Assembly (NCBI GenBank): GCA_021397835.1
Contig: JAJFZO010000344.1
Span: 7,936,001 to 8,000,000 of the forward strand
Direction of reading: 5' to 3'
DNA: 64,000 bases
From: Moringa oleifera
Taxonomy: Eukaryota > Streptophyta > Magnoliopsida > Brassicales > Moringaceae
Below the pieces are notes generated by a model that was not told the DNA's origin, made no database searches, and saw only the letters and a program-made list of their open reading frames with translations. The stretch's first letter is position 1. The number at the start of each line of letters is the position of its first letter. The translations under genes were made by a program, and so were the position numbers. Below, one piece after another: positions 24,783 through 35,459 of the stretch.

Positions 24783-24992
24783 ATGGCGGACTGGGGTCCG
24801 GTGGTGATAGCAGTGCTGCTGTTCGTGCTCTTAACGCCGGGGCTTCTTTTCCAGATACCTGGCAAGAACAAGGTGGTGGAGTTCGGAAACATGCAGACGA
24901 GCGGCGCTTCTATTCTGGTCCACGCCGTTATCTACTTCGGCCTCATCACTATCTTCCTTATCGCCATCGGAGTTCACATCTACACTGGCTGA
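24783..24992 (+). CDS. DUF3339 small membrane protein (copy 2)
   Basis: A single-exon frame of 69 aa starting MADWGPVVIAVLLFVLLTPG and ending GVHIYTG, with two hydrophobic segments and the family loop FQIPGKNKVVEFGNMQTSG. It is the same length as copy 1 and has the same DUF3339 signature. The frame is open upstream to a pyrimidine-rich leader (24660-24760), but the conserved MADW start is preferred over more distal ATGs. The function is unknown. Confidence 0.9.
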   Translation: MADWGPVVIAVLLFVLLTPGLLFQIPGKNKVVEFGNMQTSGASILVHAVIYFGLITIFLIAIGVHIYTG

Positions 24993-26397
24993 TAAGATCA
25001 TAACTTGTACTATAAGCATGTCTTGTTTTAATTAATTAGGTCTTTGTACTGTACGGTTCATTCACTGGTTGGAATTAAGTTCATGAATCTGTTGTTCTTG
25101 ATGCTTCTTGCTTATCGCCTTATATTGTTTCGATGAGGATTAAGGTTTTAATCGACTCGAATTTGGTGGTGATGAAGCAGATGAGATAGAGGGTTGTGTT
25201 TTAAGCATTGCTAAACTGTAAGGAAAGCAGGCCTTAGAACAGGGGGGAAGGCCCATTTAGCTGAAGTATGTTTTTCAAAATGGGCAAACTCTGGTTTGAA
25301 TCAAACTTACTTTGTAACTGAAGTATTTTAATTACTTCAAATTTGTTGATTACTTAAATTTTTTACAAAATTATTTATATAAATAAATTTTTGATTTTTA
25401 ATATTTTAAGTCACCTGGTTTTTGTCCTTTTTTTTAAAAAAATAGGGTTCCATATCAATAGGGGTGGCAAAATTAATTGTAGCTAAAGTATTTTACTGCT
25501 GTTGGAATGACTAATGAAAGCCCACATAGAGATGCTGCCAAAAATTGGTGGATAAATAGTAAGTTATGAAGTGGAATCAGCGTTGCAAGTGACAATCACC
25601 AGAACATTATTTTTTTTTTTCTAAGTTAAATCAGTCAGTAAATGAAAAATTTTTGATATTTAAATTACTAAAAATTTTAACAACATAATGATAAAATAAA
25701 TGAATATATTATATAATTTAGGTAAAAATATTTGATATATATGTTATATAAATACAGTAATTTTGGTCATAAATTATTGTGCTCTGGGGAATTAAAGCTT
25801 AGATAGTAAAATTGATGATTGGGCCTCATATTTTAGGAAAAAAAAAAGTAGAACAGTGGATGGGTATTTACTATATTATATGTAGTAGCTAGAAAGATCC
25901 ATCCTCCATTAAAATTAGACACTAATAATTGTGAAATTTTAGCCTGGTGCATTTTTTTAATATAAATTTTTTTATTGTTTAAGTTTTTTAATTAATTCTT
26001 TTAAAAACATTTTATATAATTTATAATAATAAATAAATAAATAATTATTAATTTTATTAAATTATCGTATATCAAACACATCTTTAAAAAATTAGCACAG
26101 TTAATTAAACCAGCAAAGATTTGATGCTTACTTCATGTATTATGGGAATGGTAAAACGATCGAATTACATTAACAAATCAGGTGTGTCCAAAAGCATGCG
26201 TCAATGTTGAGACTGCCACAAATTTTATATTATAAATTAGAAATATATACACATTGACCAATTGACAGAATTTTTTAATACAAATTTGAAGTGAAAAAAA
26301 ATAATTGAAAAAACATAAATACAGCTAAAGCAATCAAGCCAAAAGTCACATGCTCTAGAGATATAGAACAAGACAGAACGAGACTAGGGTGTCTTTC

Positions 26398-26460
26398 CCA
26401 TCTCGACTCCTCCTCTCCTGTCTGCAAACTGCCTCCATCTCGACTCCTCCTCTCCTGTCT
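26398..26460. repeat. Short direct duplication
   Basis: The 26-bp word beginning CCATCTCGACTCCTCC occurs at 26398 and again at 26435, a 37-bp offset. Confidence 0.7.
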
Positions 26461-28617
26461 CATTCTCAATCCTGTCTGGTTTGAAGTGACAGAAAATAAC
26501 TTGGAAGAGGAGAGAAACATTGCTTATGGACGTCACATATATTGACAGGCTATTTGAATTTTAAAATTTTTATTAAATAATATAAATTATTAAATTTTTT
26601 ATACTATTACATCAAGAGATAATTTACTTCCTATAAATATTTTGGATTTATAAAAAATTTGCAATAAAAAAAGTAAATCTTATCAACTCAATAATAAAAA
26701 AATTAATTAATTTATAAAATTAATTGTATATTTTGGTGGCTATGATCTATAGGGTAGAGAATTTTTTTTTTTTTTGGGTATATTTCATTGGCATTTAGCA
26801 TTATATAGCAAAATTAATTTATGAATAATGTAAAAATATAGAGAGGGGTGAAGGTTTTCAAGTAAAATTGGGAATTTATGTTGGGTGGTGAAGCCACAAA
26901 CATGAATCAATTATGACAAATTCTTGGGTTGGGCTTGAAAGTGTTGAACATAAGTCACGCCACTTTCATTTACTTCAATTCGTTTTGAGGCTGAGTGGAT
27001 CTACAGAAAGTTGCAGAAATGCCAAACCAGACAAGACCCAATTAGCCAACATGCTTTCGGCTTCAAACACAAAATGCTATATGTCCTCTTCCTCTCCTGA
27101 AACATACCACATAAAGTCATCGCCCTGTCGAGCTCTCCTTCTTCATGGACCCACTTATCTTCCCCTGCCCAAATGCCGTAATGCTTACACCTAATGAACT
27201 TTGGTTTAGTCATTGATATTCACATATGATTCAATTTGCAGTTTCATTAATCAGTATATAAATCTTTCAATTTTAATTCTTAAATTGGAGTTGGAATTTA
27301 GACTTAAGTAACTCGATCCAGATGCATGCATCGAGCTTCATATATATATATATATGTATTGCATAATTGAAAACAGTGAATTCATCATAGAAATTTAAAG
27401 AAAACTTACTCTTATTTTGCATTTTAAGGGGTAACCCGAAATGAGATTAAAGGTACAGACTTTTCTCACGTACGAGATTCCGAGCGCAATAAAAGGACAC
27501 AAATGAAAGTGATATGGTGAAGTACGATAATCATCCGAGGCCTTAGCCCCACAATCAAATTAGTGTTGACCTTCCATGTCTACTAAAATTTTATTTGGAT
27601 TTATTCCTTGATGTGATTAAAGCTCAGTGATGGTTCGACACGTGTCCTCCCTTATTTCGTCCAAACAGCTTTAAAGGGTGCATTCAACCGGGGCATGATC
27701 AACATATTCATCACCTTTTTGATTGCATCAAATCCAATTCTATAACAGTGAAGTCAATCAATCAATCAACTCGTCGAGAAACGTGTCGATCTCTGCTGGG
27801 ACTTCTGAGAATTCCATGGCCCTTTTGGTGTTTTGCGTGTCGATTTCTCGTTAGTTTTCTTTCTTTCACTGTTAAGTTTTTTTCTATTTGGATATTTTCA
27901 TTAGAGATTTCGTTTATGTTAATTTTGAACACTCATGCCTTGATTGGGAAACCTCGTATTTCTGTCTGGAATTCTTAAACTTACCATAACATTTAATTCT
28001 TGGAAAAGGCAATTCTTTAACTTACCAAAAATTTAATGCTTTGTCAGATTTTTCTGGGTTTATCTTTCAATCTCTTGGCCAACTTTTGGGCATTTTTCGA
28101 CATTTAAAGAAAAACTCATTATCACCAAATTAAGAACCCAAAAATGCAGCCTCCTGATCTTTTATAAGATGGACAAAGTAATCACCGTATAGGACAGTGA
28201 TATGATGATAATGTTCACTAGTTAACCCACCAAGATTTATCATTCAGACACGACAAATCATACTGGAACTCTACCTTTTGTATCAGGAACAAGACTGTCA
28301 TCACTGGTGGGTGGCCAAATGGTCTTTGAAGTAAACCTAAAAAGCCTAAATGGCTTCAGCTTTGGACAATAAGATGAAGATGCTTGCATGAGAGAGAGAG
28401 AGAGGAGTGTTGGTAATAATAATGAAAGAGAAAGCATAATTTCCCAAAAATAAAAAATGGGTGTATAGTGACGTCGTGTCAACGGAGTCATCTGCCCCAG
28501 ACTTTGAACCAATCCTCTCCTGAGTTCTATCTTATTCAGCTTTGCTTTCTCATTCAGAGCCAAAAGATGGCCTGGTGATCCCATCTCTTGTTTTTTTTTT
28601 GCATGGGCCTGTTGTGT

Positions 28618-28630
28618 GTATAATATAAAT
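28618..28630 (+). promoter_or_regulatory. Putative TATA box of the MADS-box gene
   Basis: The A/T element GTATAATATAAAT lies about 80 bp before the MADS ATG, followed by a GA-rich leader (GGGGAGAGAGAGAA). Confidence 0.4.
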
Positions 28631-28705
28631 ACAAGTTGAAGCTTCTCGTGTGGTTCCAGCTTGGTTGGGGAGAGAGAGAAATATATTTTATATTTACATT
28701 GAAAC

Positions 28706-30645
28706 ATGGGGAGAGGGAAAGTGGAGCTGAAGAGAATAGAGAACCCAACAAGCCGACAGGTTACTTTCTCCAAGAGAAGAAACGGAATTGTCAAGAAGGC
28801 CTTTGAGCTGTCTGTTCTCTGTGAAGCTGAAGTTGCTCTTCTGATCTTCTCTCCCTCCGGGAAGGCATACCAGTTTGCCAGCCATGAGTCAGTTTCTGAT
28901 CTCTTCTTCTCTCCCTATTATGCTTGTTTCGTTTTGATCATTAACTGGGAATGAGACTTACCATTGACTCGGTGCAGCCTGGACAGGACCATCATCAAGT
29001 ACAAGAATGAAGTAGGGCTGTCTGCAGACAACCAGCGTTGTCGAACCATTGAGGTAACCTCCAGGTCTTAATTGTGATCATTTTTATGTGTATAACACAG
29101 TAGTTGCCTGGTTTAAACGTTTCCTGTAAATTGTAAGATTGTTACAGCTGAATCATTAACATTCTTAATTAGTTCGTTTCTCCTCTGTTGTTTTCCGTTG
29201 CTGTTAACTGAAAATGTGGAGAGGGAGAGCATCAAAGTGCAAGAAACTAGAAAAAGAAAACATAAAGAAAGCAAATCTTTCTAGCTAGTTCACAGTGAAG
29301 TAGCAGTTGATGACGCCATCTCTCCTACTTCCTTTTTTCTCTAAGTTCCATTGTGTTTAAATATCGAAATTGGAGTCTCTTTCCTCAGATTTGAAATTTT
29401 TAGTAAAGAAATACTCTCTCAATGTTCTTAGCTACATATTTTAATAGTTAAAGAGTTACATTTCTTGGGTTATGGCCTCAGCAGATTGATGAATATATGG
29501 ATTCATTGCTTGCTTTTGTTATTATGTATTACTTATATGTCTATGAGTTTAAAATATCAAATTCAAAAGATCAATTATATGCAGTAATAAATGAAAAAAT
29601 TTGAATTTCGTGCTATGAACAGTATTGGAGAAGTGAATTTGAAGAGTTAAAGAGATCGATAGACACTCTTGAAGCGAAAATCAGGTATTTTATGTGCTTG
29701 GCCATTAATCTCATCATTATTTTTCATGGTTTTGTTTTTCTTGGTATGGCTGTGATAATCGGTATCATATTATGGTTGATGGGTAGGCATTTAGCTGGAG
29801 AAGACATATCAACTTTGGGCATGAAAGAGTTGAAACAGCTAGAGAGACAATTAAAGATTGGAGTTGAACGTATCAGAGCTAAAAAGGTAAATCATTCCAC
29901 CACAAACAACACAGATCAAATATCATTCTTACAATTTACCCAGATTAATTTCAAGAATCATTTCCTGGACTAATTAATTTACATTCCTGATCAACAGAGA
30001 CGCATCATATCAGACCACATTAACATGCTGAAAAGAAGTGTAAGATACTCATTTATGCAGCACATCTGTTAATTTCTTCATAATCTGCATGCTAGCTAGC
30101 CTGTAAGCTCATTTCAGGCCTCTAAACAACCTGAAGCTGGTAAGTTTTCTGCCTTTGGTTCCTGGGAAACATGTATTAATGGTTAATACTCTTTCCTAGA
30201 GAAAAAAACAAAAAAACATGCCTTACTTCCAAATTTTTAGTTCAAGCATGATGTTACATGATTCTGCTTTGACTAGTGTCACATTGTAAATATTATTTGT
30301 GCAGTATGGAGCCCTGAGAGAGGAGAACACTCGCCTGCAAAAGAAAGTGAGAAAACAAATCTATTCATTTAACACTTCTTCTTCTCTAACATTGACATCA
30401 AATTAGAGTCTGAAATGCAATCTTATTTTCTGCGTTGGAAGGTTAAGTTTCATGAGCTTCAAGATAACAACATAAGCTCAAGAATCCTGGAAGCTGATTT
30501 GTGCTCTGCCTTTCAGCAGAGGTAATTAACAAGCTAGTGCTTAACTATGTCAGAATCAAAGCCTTGTTGAGATCACGAAGTCTTCAAGTTTCTTGGTTTT
30601 GGGTTCTGAATCCACAGGGTCCTGCAAGATGGAGCAATTCATTGA
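28706..30645 (+). CDS. MIKC-type MADS-box transcription factor, TM8-like
   Basis: Eight plus-strand exons: 28706-28887, 28978-29053, 29623-29684, 29787-29886, 29998-30039, 30305-30346, 30442-30521 and 30618-30645. They give 612 nt and 203 aa. Exon sizes 182, 62, 100, 42 and 42 are the classic MIKC pattern. Residues 1-60 form the MADS domain ([20 protein letters not shown] and [20 protein letters not shown]), binding CArG boxes as a dimer. The I region has [14 protein letters not shown]. The K domain, about 85-170, contains [20 protein letters not shown] and [11 protein letters not shown]. The short C-terminus ends [12 protein letters not shown]. The combination YQFASH, DRTI..YKNEVGL and [17 protein letters not shown] suggests the TM8 clade, judged from memory. 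A SOC1-like assignment is less likely. Stopping at the in-frame TAA after FQQR (30523) is an alternative end. Confidence 0.88.
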
Positions 30646-31467
30646 GAGGGGTGCTTCCTTCAGTTTCTTCAGCTGTATAAGGTGCTGCATGAAAGTTCAG
30701 TGGTTCTACTTGAGATTTAAGTGGGTTTTACCATTTCAGTGTCCTAATTATCTTATGTAATAAGTCAGTGAATAGGGCAAACTTTTAACCCTAAAGCACA
30801 GGCTAAGTGATGGTTCATCGACATTATCTTGTTAATGTTGAGCAGTTAGTCTAAGCTGCCAAGTTCTGCCACGGATATGGTTTTTCTTTCATTGAAGATT
30901 TTCTCTCCTTTCTTTCATTTCCCTCTCCTCCCGGTCACACTCATACCTTTCATATATGAGCTAAAGTCCAGCCTCTGATAAGAAAATCTGAAAATTTACA
31001 AGCATGATATGATTTTTCTCTATTTTTTTAAAAAAAGAATTAAAAGATCAGCAAAAATTAGATTAATTAGTTGACAATTCAGATTATAAAAGTAAAAAAA
31101 TAAATCCCATAATGCAACATCAAATATATATATTGGAAAAGAATTTCTTTTCCTTTTATCTTCATATATAAAATCAAGGATTAAGATCTTTAGCAGAATT
31201 CAGTGATTCTTTTTTTATTTTTTAACACATTAACATAATAAATTATGAAAATATATATTCTGTGATCTCTACTTAGAAAAGCTGATCACGGTCGATTTCA
31301 AATCAGCAATTTATTTTTATCCTATAATCAAACTGAACAAAGGGATGCGTACCCATAACACAAACTAGTTCCTCGACTGAAACGTGCAGATCCAAATTAA
31401 CTAAGAGAGAAAAAATTGAAACTAATTAACATTCTACTTAAGCACCTAGCTTTATATAAGCTGCTGC
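30646..31467. other. Intergenic between convergent MADS and DUF761-like genes
   Basis: This holds the MADS 3' UTR and AT-rich DNA. No gene or structured repeat is supported. Confidence 0.5.
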
Positions 31468-31779
31468 TCAGTCGGCTCTCTCAAGCCTAAAACGCTCTCG
31501 AACACATGATATGTAGCTTTCAGCTCTGGCATCTATGCTTTCATCGGAGTTTTTAACCTGACCAAACGAGCCATTAATCCCTGTGGAAACACAGGACAGC
31601 TCCTGTTGCCGCGAGTGATCCTGAAGCGCATCGTAATATAAACCTGCAGAAGCAACAGAAGCGGAGGTGCTGCTAGGGTTAACTTTGTTCACACACGACG
31701 ACGATGGCTCTGCTGCTTGATACAGAGACATCACCAGCTTGCTCTTTAATGACCCTTTACACCTATAACTGGCCTCCAT
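31468..31779 (-). CDS. Small DUF761-like protein
   Basis: A single-exon frame of 103 aa starting MEASYRCKGSLKSKLVMSLY. The middle is Ser-rich and low in structure. The acidic-basic C-terminus DESIDARAESYISCVRERFR resembles the DUF761 motif (pattern D..ID.rAd.FI..fre..rlq) at the end of many small plant proteins of unknown function. There is no signal peptide or membrane segment. The true ATG at 31779 is preceded by a leader with an (AT)n tract. The match is by pattern only, so the family name is tentative, but the clean frame and motif make it a likely gene. Confidence 0.65.
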   Translation of the reverse strand: MEASYRCKGSLKSKLVMSLYQAAEPSSSCVNKVNPSSTSASVASAGLYYDALQDHSRQQELSCVSTGINGSFGQVKNSDESIDARAESYISCVRERFRLERAD

Positions 31780-31817
31780 TAAGGAAAGGGTTCTGCGTAC
31801 TTCACATAAATGAAGTT

Positions 31818-31818
<1 letters not shown>

Positions 31819-31850
<32 letters not shown>
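31819..31850. repeat. (AT)n microsatellite
   Basis: An uninterrupted AT dinucleotide run of about 15 units in the leader or promoter of the DUF761-like gene. Confidence 0.9.
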
Positions 31851-31854
<4 letters not shown>

Positions 31855-32448
31855 TAAAGTGGTTCAGAGTGAGGTAACACAAAAATCTATACCTGGGTAG
31901 TGGGTTCTGCAGCAAAATATCTTAAAAGATCCGTATCAGCATTCAGGCAGATATTTTTGAGATGCCCATTTCAATGGGTGTGCTTTTACAATGTTGTCTT
32001 GGTGCAAAAAGTCCTATGTGGATATATGATGCTGCAATGACCTCTAAAAGATATGCTTCTTTTCCTCTTTACAAACATGAAAGCAACCTTTCATGTAATA
32101 TCGTATTCATAAATCAGTGAAAATGATGAATCTCATATCAGATACCCATTGAAAAAAAATGAATTTCACTCATCAAAATAAGGTGAATAATATTTGATGA
32201 AAATCACCATTTGGGTAACTCCCAGAAAGTTGAATTGGTTCTTACAGGCAGATTTGTTCATGGAAAGATGCTAAGATCCACTTATCTTGTATGGGCAAGC
32301 AGCAATCTAGTGTCAGGGATACTGAAAATCTTATCTGACACTTTTACGACAATATCTGTCACCCACAAAGAAGCTGAAGTGATAGGCTGATTCCTTATGG
32401 ATAGTCAACGGTCAAAAGCCTTTGACTCTTATCAATCTCTCTTGCTTT

Positions 32449-32490
32449 AAGCCCAGCCCATTGAGTCCGAGCCAGCCCATTTGGCCCGGG
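32449..32490 (+). promoter_or_regulatory. Site II (TGGGCY) cluster upstream of gamma-CAL
   Basis: Several GCCCA / TGGGCY words lie 220-260 bp before the ATG (AAGCCCAGCCCATT, CAGCCCATTTGGCCC). Such site II clusters are common in plant nuclear genes for mitochondrial proteins, which fits the gene downstream. GTCAA/TTGAC words at 32403-32428 resemble W-box cores. Confidence 0.45.
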
Positions 32491-32706
32491 GTAGTAGGAG
32501 TGTTCATTTAATTAAAGGCCTAGGCTTTGGTTGGGCTTAAACCCAACCGAGAAGAGATTGGGCTGGATGTATCAGTTTTATGCCCCGCGTCTTTCGATCA
32601 CTGCCACCCCATGCCCTGCTGCTGAAAGCAGACACCTTTCCTTCTCTCACTTCCTTTGGTTTCTTTCTCTTTGCAAAAGTGCTTGCTTTCACCCTGAAGA
32701 AGAAGA

Positions 32707-35459
32707 ATGGCCACTGCCGTAGCACGCATCTCGAGGAGGGTACTGACGTCGACGGCCGCCCATGACATGATTCGGCGCGGGGTGGTGACCGAGGCGTCGA
32801 AGACGATAACACCTTCACCGGATCGGGCTAAGTGGGACTACCGGGGACAGAGGAAGATTATACCTCTGGGGCAGTGGCTCCCGAAGGTTGCAGTGGACGC
32901 TTATGTCGCGCCTAACGTGGTGCTTGCTGGGCAGGTCAACGTTTGCGACGGGGCGTCCGTGTGGAGCGGCTCTGTCCTGCGCGGCGATCTCAACAAGATC
33001 ACCGTCGGGTTTTGCTCCAATGTCCAGGAACGCTGCGTCATTCACGCTGCTTGGTCCTCTCCAACAGGTTTTGCTTAAAGTGAATTGCTTTCAATGTTCC
33101 TTCCTTTTAGAAAAGAGTGATATTTTAGGTTTATTTTGGATTGGGGGACGGGGGTTTCTTGGTCGTTGTTTGATTTTTGTTTGGGCTGTTTAAGCTGCTG
33201 AAGATTTTGGGGACTGAGGAATGAGTGTTTTTGTGAGGAATGTTGATAGTGGCAAATTGGTAATTTAGGATCTCTTTGTTGATTTAAGATGATAGCGTTC
33301 TGTGATACTGATAGGAAAGGATAGTTTTGTTTTTTGTGCAGAAAGAGATTCCTGAGGTTAATTAGTGGTGGTCTACTGGTAATTATGAGCTCTTTAGCTT
33401 TGCTCTTCTGATAATTGTGAGCTTATTTACTTGTAGTGATGTAGTATTGTTGGCTGTTATGAGCCTGATCAATTGTTTACTCGAACTGATGATGCATCTA
33501 ATAAAGCTCTCAGATTGGCTGCATTAATAAGCTCAGCTGTGTGTCTCATTAATTTTTGGTGCTGTACTAGAAGTGGGGATTGATATGCAGCTGCTAGACT
33601 TAAATGTGATGAAGCTCTGTCACTTCTTTCAAGTATTGGTATCTTGACCTATGGCTACTTTGTCTGAATTAATTAAGAGACAATATGCTAGGCATGGTTA
33701 TGAAAAGCAATCTGATATCTGACGTTAGAAGTATCTCTTCGTGGTCAGCAGGGGATGGTAGGAGTGTGGAGTTTTTGAGGGATAGGAATGTTAGTAATCA
33801 AGAACATGATTTTCTGTGAGGTGGTATTTTGCATTTCTCATTACTTCAATGTTATGGTTTCATCTTAGTTGTGATTTTGTCTCTCTGGTTTATAGTGCTG
33901 CCTGTGTTTTGTATCAATACTTTTTACCCTTCTTATTATTTCATTTCTGAGTTAAATTTGCTCCTATTGAGTCTTATGTGCGTTCCAAACAATTTCATGC
34001 ACAATATGTTATAATCCATATAAACTTTATGATATAATAGATTTCTTGGAAAAGAAAAGGGAAAGCATGTTAGGTGGACAAAGACTCATTTGATGCGCTA
34101 AATCAAATTTTAAAGAGAGATTTAACCTGAGGCTCTGATTCTTCAGCTTATTAATCTTTCTATCGTTCAGAATGATTTAGTTGAGTAAGTACAGAATCAA
34201 TAATCATCTTGTCATCAGGGACAAGTGAGATTAAGAAACTTTTTCACTCAATAGAAATGGTAGGATGTGTATGGGGACGTGTCGCAGCTGGGCTGTCAGG
34301 TCTTTAAGAAACAATTTAGCTAAGGTGCCTTCTGGAAAATGTCCTTGACGAATGAAATGTAGTTACAGTTTAGTAAGGCAGCTTGGCATTCTGTCTTAAA
34401 TATGTAACAATACTAGTTACTTTGTATTCTTCACGTTGTGATTTCAAATTGGCACAACCCTGTTTGGCTAAATAAAGTTTGAAAGAATTGATTCTTAGAC
34501 TGCTAGCTATAAGTTACTGTCAAATGTTTGGAAAACTGAAAGCAGTGGTCTTTTTCTGCTCCTAGAATTTGGCATTGCCTGATTTCACAAGTGCTTTTCT
34601 CATGTAATGCTAGTACTTTTTGTGGGTTAAGTCTGGCCATCGGAGATCTGAGATCCCTCAACCTCGAGGAAGTCCTCAGTTAGGTTCTTGCAGAATCTCT
34701 GGATTCTGCTCTATCATTTCTTGCCAATTTCTTTTCCCCTAGAAAGTTTGAAGCCTTTGAATTAGTTTTTATAAATTTGAGAAAAAGGGATTTGATCTCA
34801 CTCATAGTCATTGGTTAATTCCAGTTCTTGTCTCTTTAAAATTGATGATTTACATATTGTTCTCTGGTGCATTCGTGATAAATACTGCCTTTAATTGTCA
34901 TTACCATAAATCTTTTTGTTATGTCCTAGTTAGCCTTGTGATGAACCTAAATTCTAGGGCTTAGGGTTCTGATATAATTAGATAATCAGATTCTTTTAAA
35001 CACTCTTTTCTATACTACAGTTCACATGTCACACTTGGGACTTTGAGTTTGTACTTATCCTAATTTCAATTTTGTATATCAGGGCTTCCAGCTGAGACAT
35101 CTATCGAGCGGTTTGTCACCATTGGTGCATACAGTCTTTTGAGATCATGCACAATTGAGCCAGAGTGCATTATTGGGCAGCACTCGATCCTTATGGAAGG
35201 TTCTTTAGTGGAGACACACTCAATCCTTGAAGCTGGGTCTGTGGTTCCCCCAGGTAGAAGAATTCCAACTGGTGAACTCTGGGCAGGAAATCCAGCAAGG
35301 TTCGTGAGGACTCTGACGCATGAAGAGACGGTAGAGATCTCTAAACTTGCCGTTGCAATTAATGATCTGAGCGGCAGCCACTTCTCAGAGTTCCTCCCTT
35401 ACTCCACTGTATATTTGGAGGTCGAGAAGTTTAAGAAGTCCTTGGGTATTTCTATCTAA
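32707..35459 (+). CDS. Gamma carbonic anhydrase-like protein, mitochondrial complex I subunit
   Basis: Two plus-strand exons, 32707-33067 and 35083-35459, separated by a 2-kb phase-1 intron. They give 738 nt and 245 aa. The Arg-rich, acid-poor N-terminus (MATAVARISRRVLTSTAAHD) is a mitochondrial presequence. Left-handed beta-helix repeats follow: VAPNVVLAGQVNVCDGASVW, SVLRGDLNKITVG, CTIEPECIIGQHSILMEGSL and SILEAGSVVPPGRRIP. Of the three zinc histidines of true gamma-CAs, only the first position (CVIHAAW) keeps His. The other two are Ala and Arg in TIGAYSLLRSC. That pattern marks the gamma-CAL1/CAL2 type, which sits in the matrix-exposed carbonic anhydrase module of complex I and is needed for assembly or photorespiratory carbon handling. 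Arabidopsis counterparts are At5g63510 and At3g48680. Confidence 0.94.

Larger units (their letters stand above)
24993..28705. other. Large AT-rich intergenic region before the MADS-box gene
   Basis: No supported gene lies here. It contains the DUF3339 3' UTR, A/T-rich tracts, a short 37-bp-period duplication near 26398-26460 and, at its right end, the MADS promoter. ORFs near 26.9 and 27.8 kb show no recognisable features. A 178-codon minus-strand frame ending at 28794 overlaps the MADS first exon antisense and is not credible as a gene. Confidence 0.45.
31780..32706. other. Divergent intergenic region, DUF761-like and gamma-CAL promoters
   Basis: This is the space between a minus and a plus gene. 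The left part has the (AT)n microsatellite and the right part the site II elements of the gamma-CAL promoter. No other gene is seen; a minus ORF at 32537-32818 is antisense to the gamma-CAL first exon. Confidence 0.5.

Noticed and set aside
28258..28794. 178-codon minus-strand frame upstream of and overlapping the MADS gene
   Set aside because: It is antisense to MADS exon 1 and promoter, low in complexity and has no domain. The plus-strand MADS reading explains the constraint.
34380..34400. Possible miR394, because of TTGGCATTCTGTC
   Set aside because: Only the first 13 bases match miR394. The rest differs, no foldback is seen, and it sits in the gamma-CAL intron.
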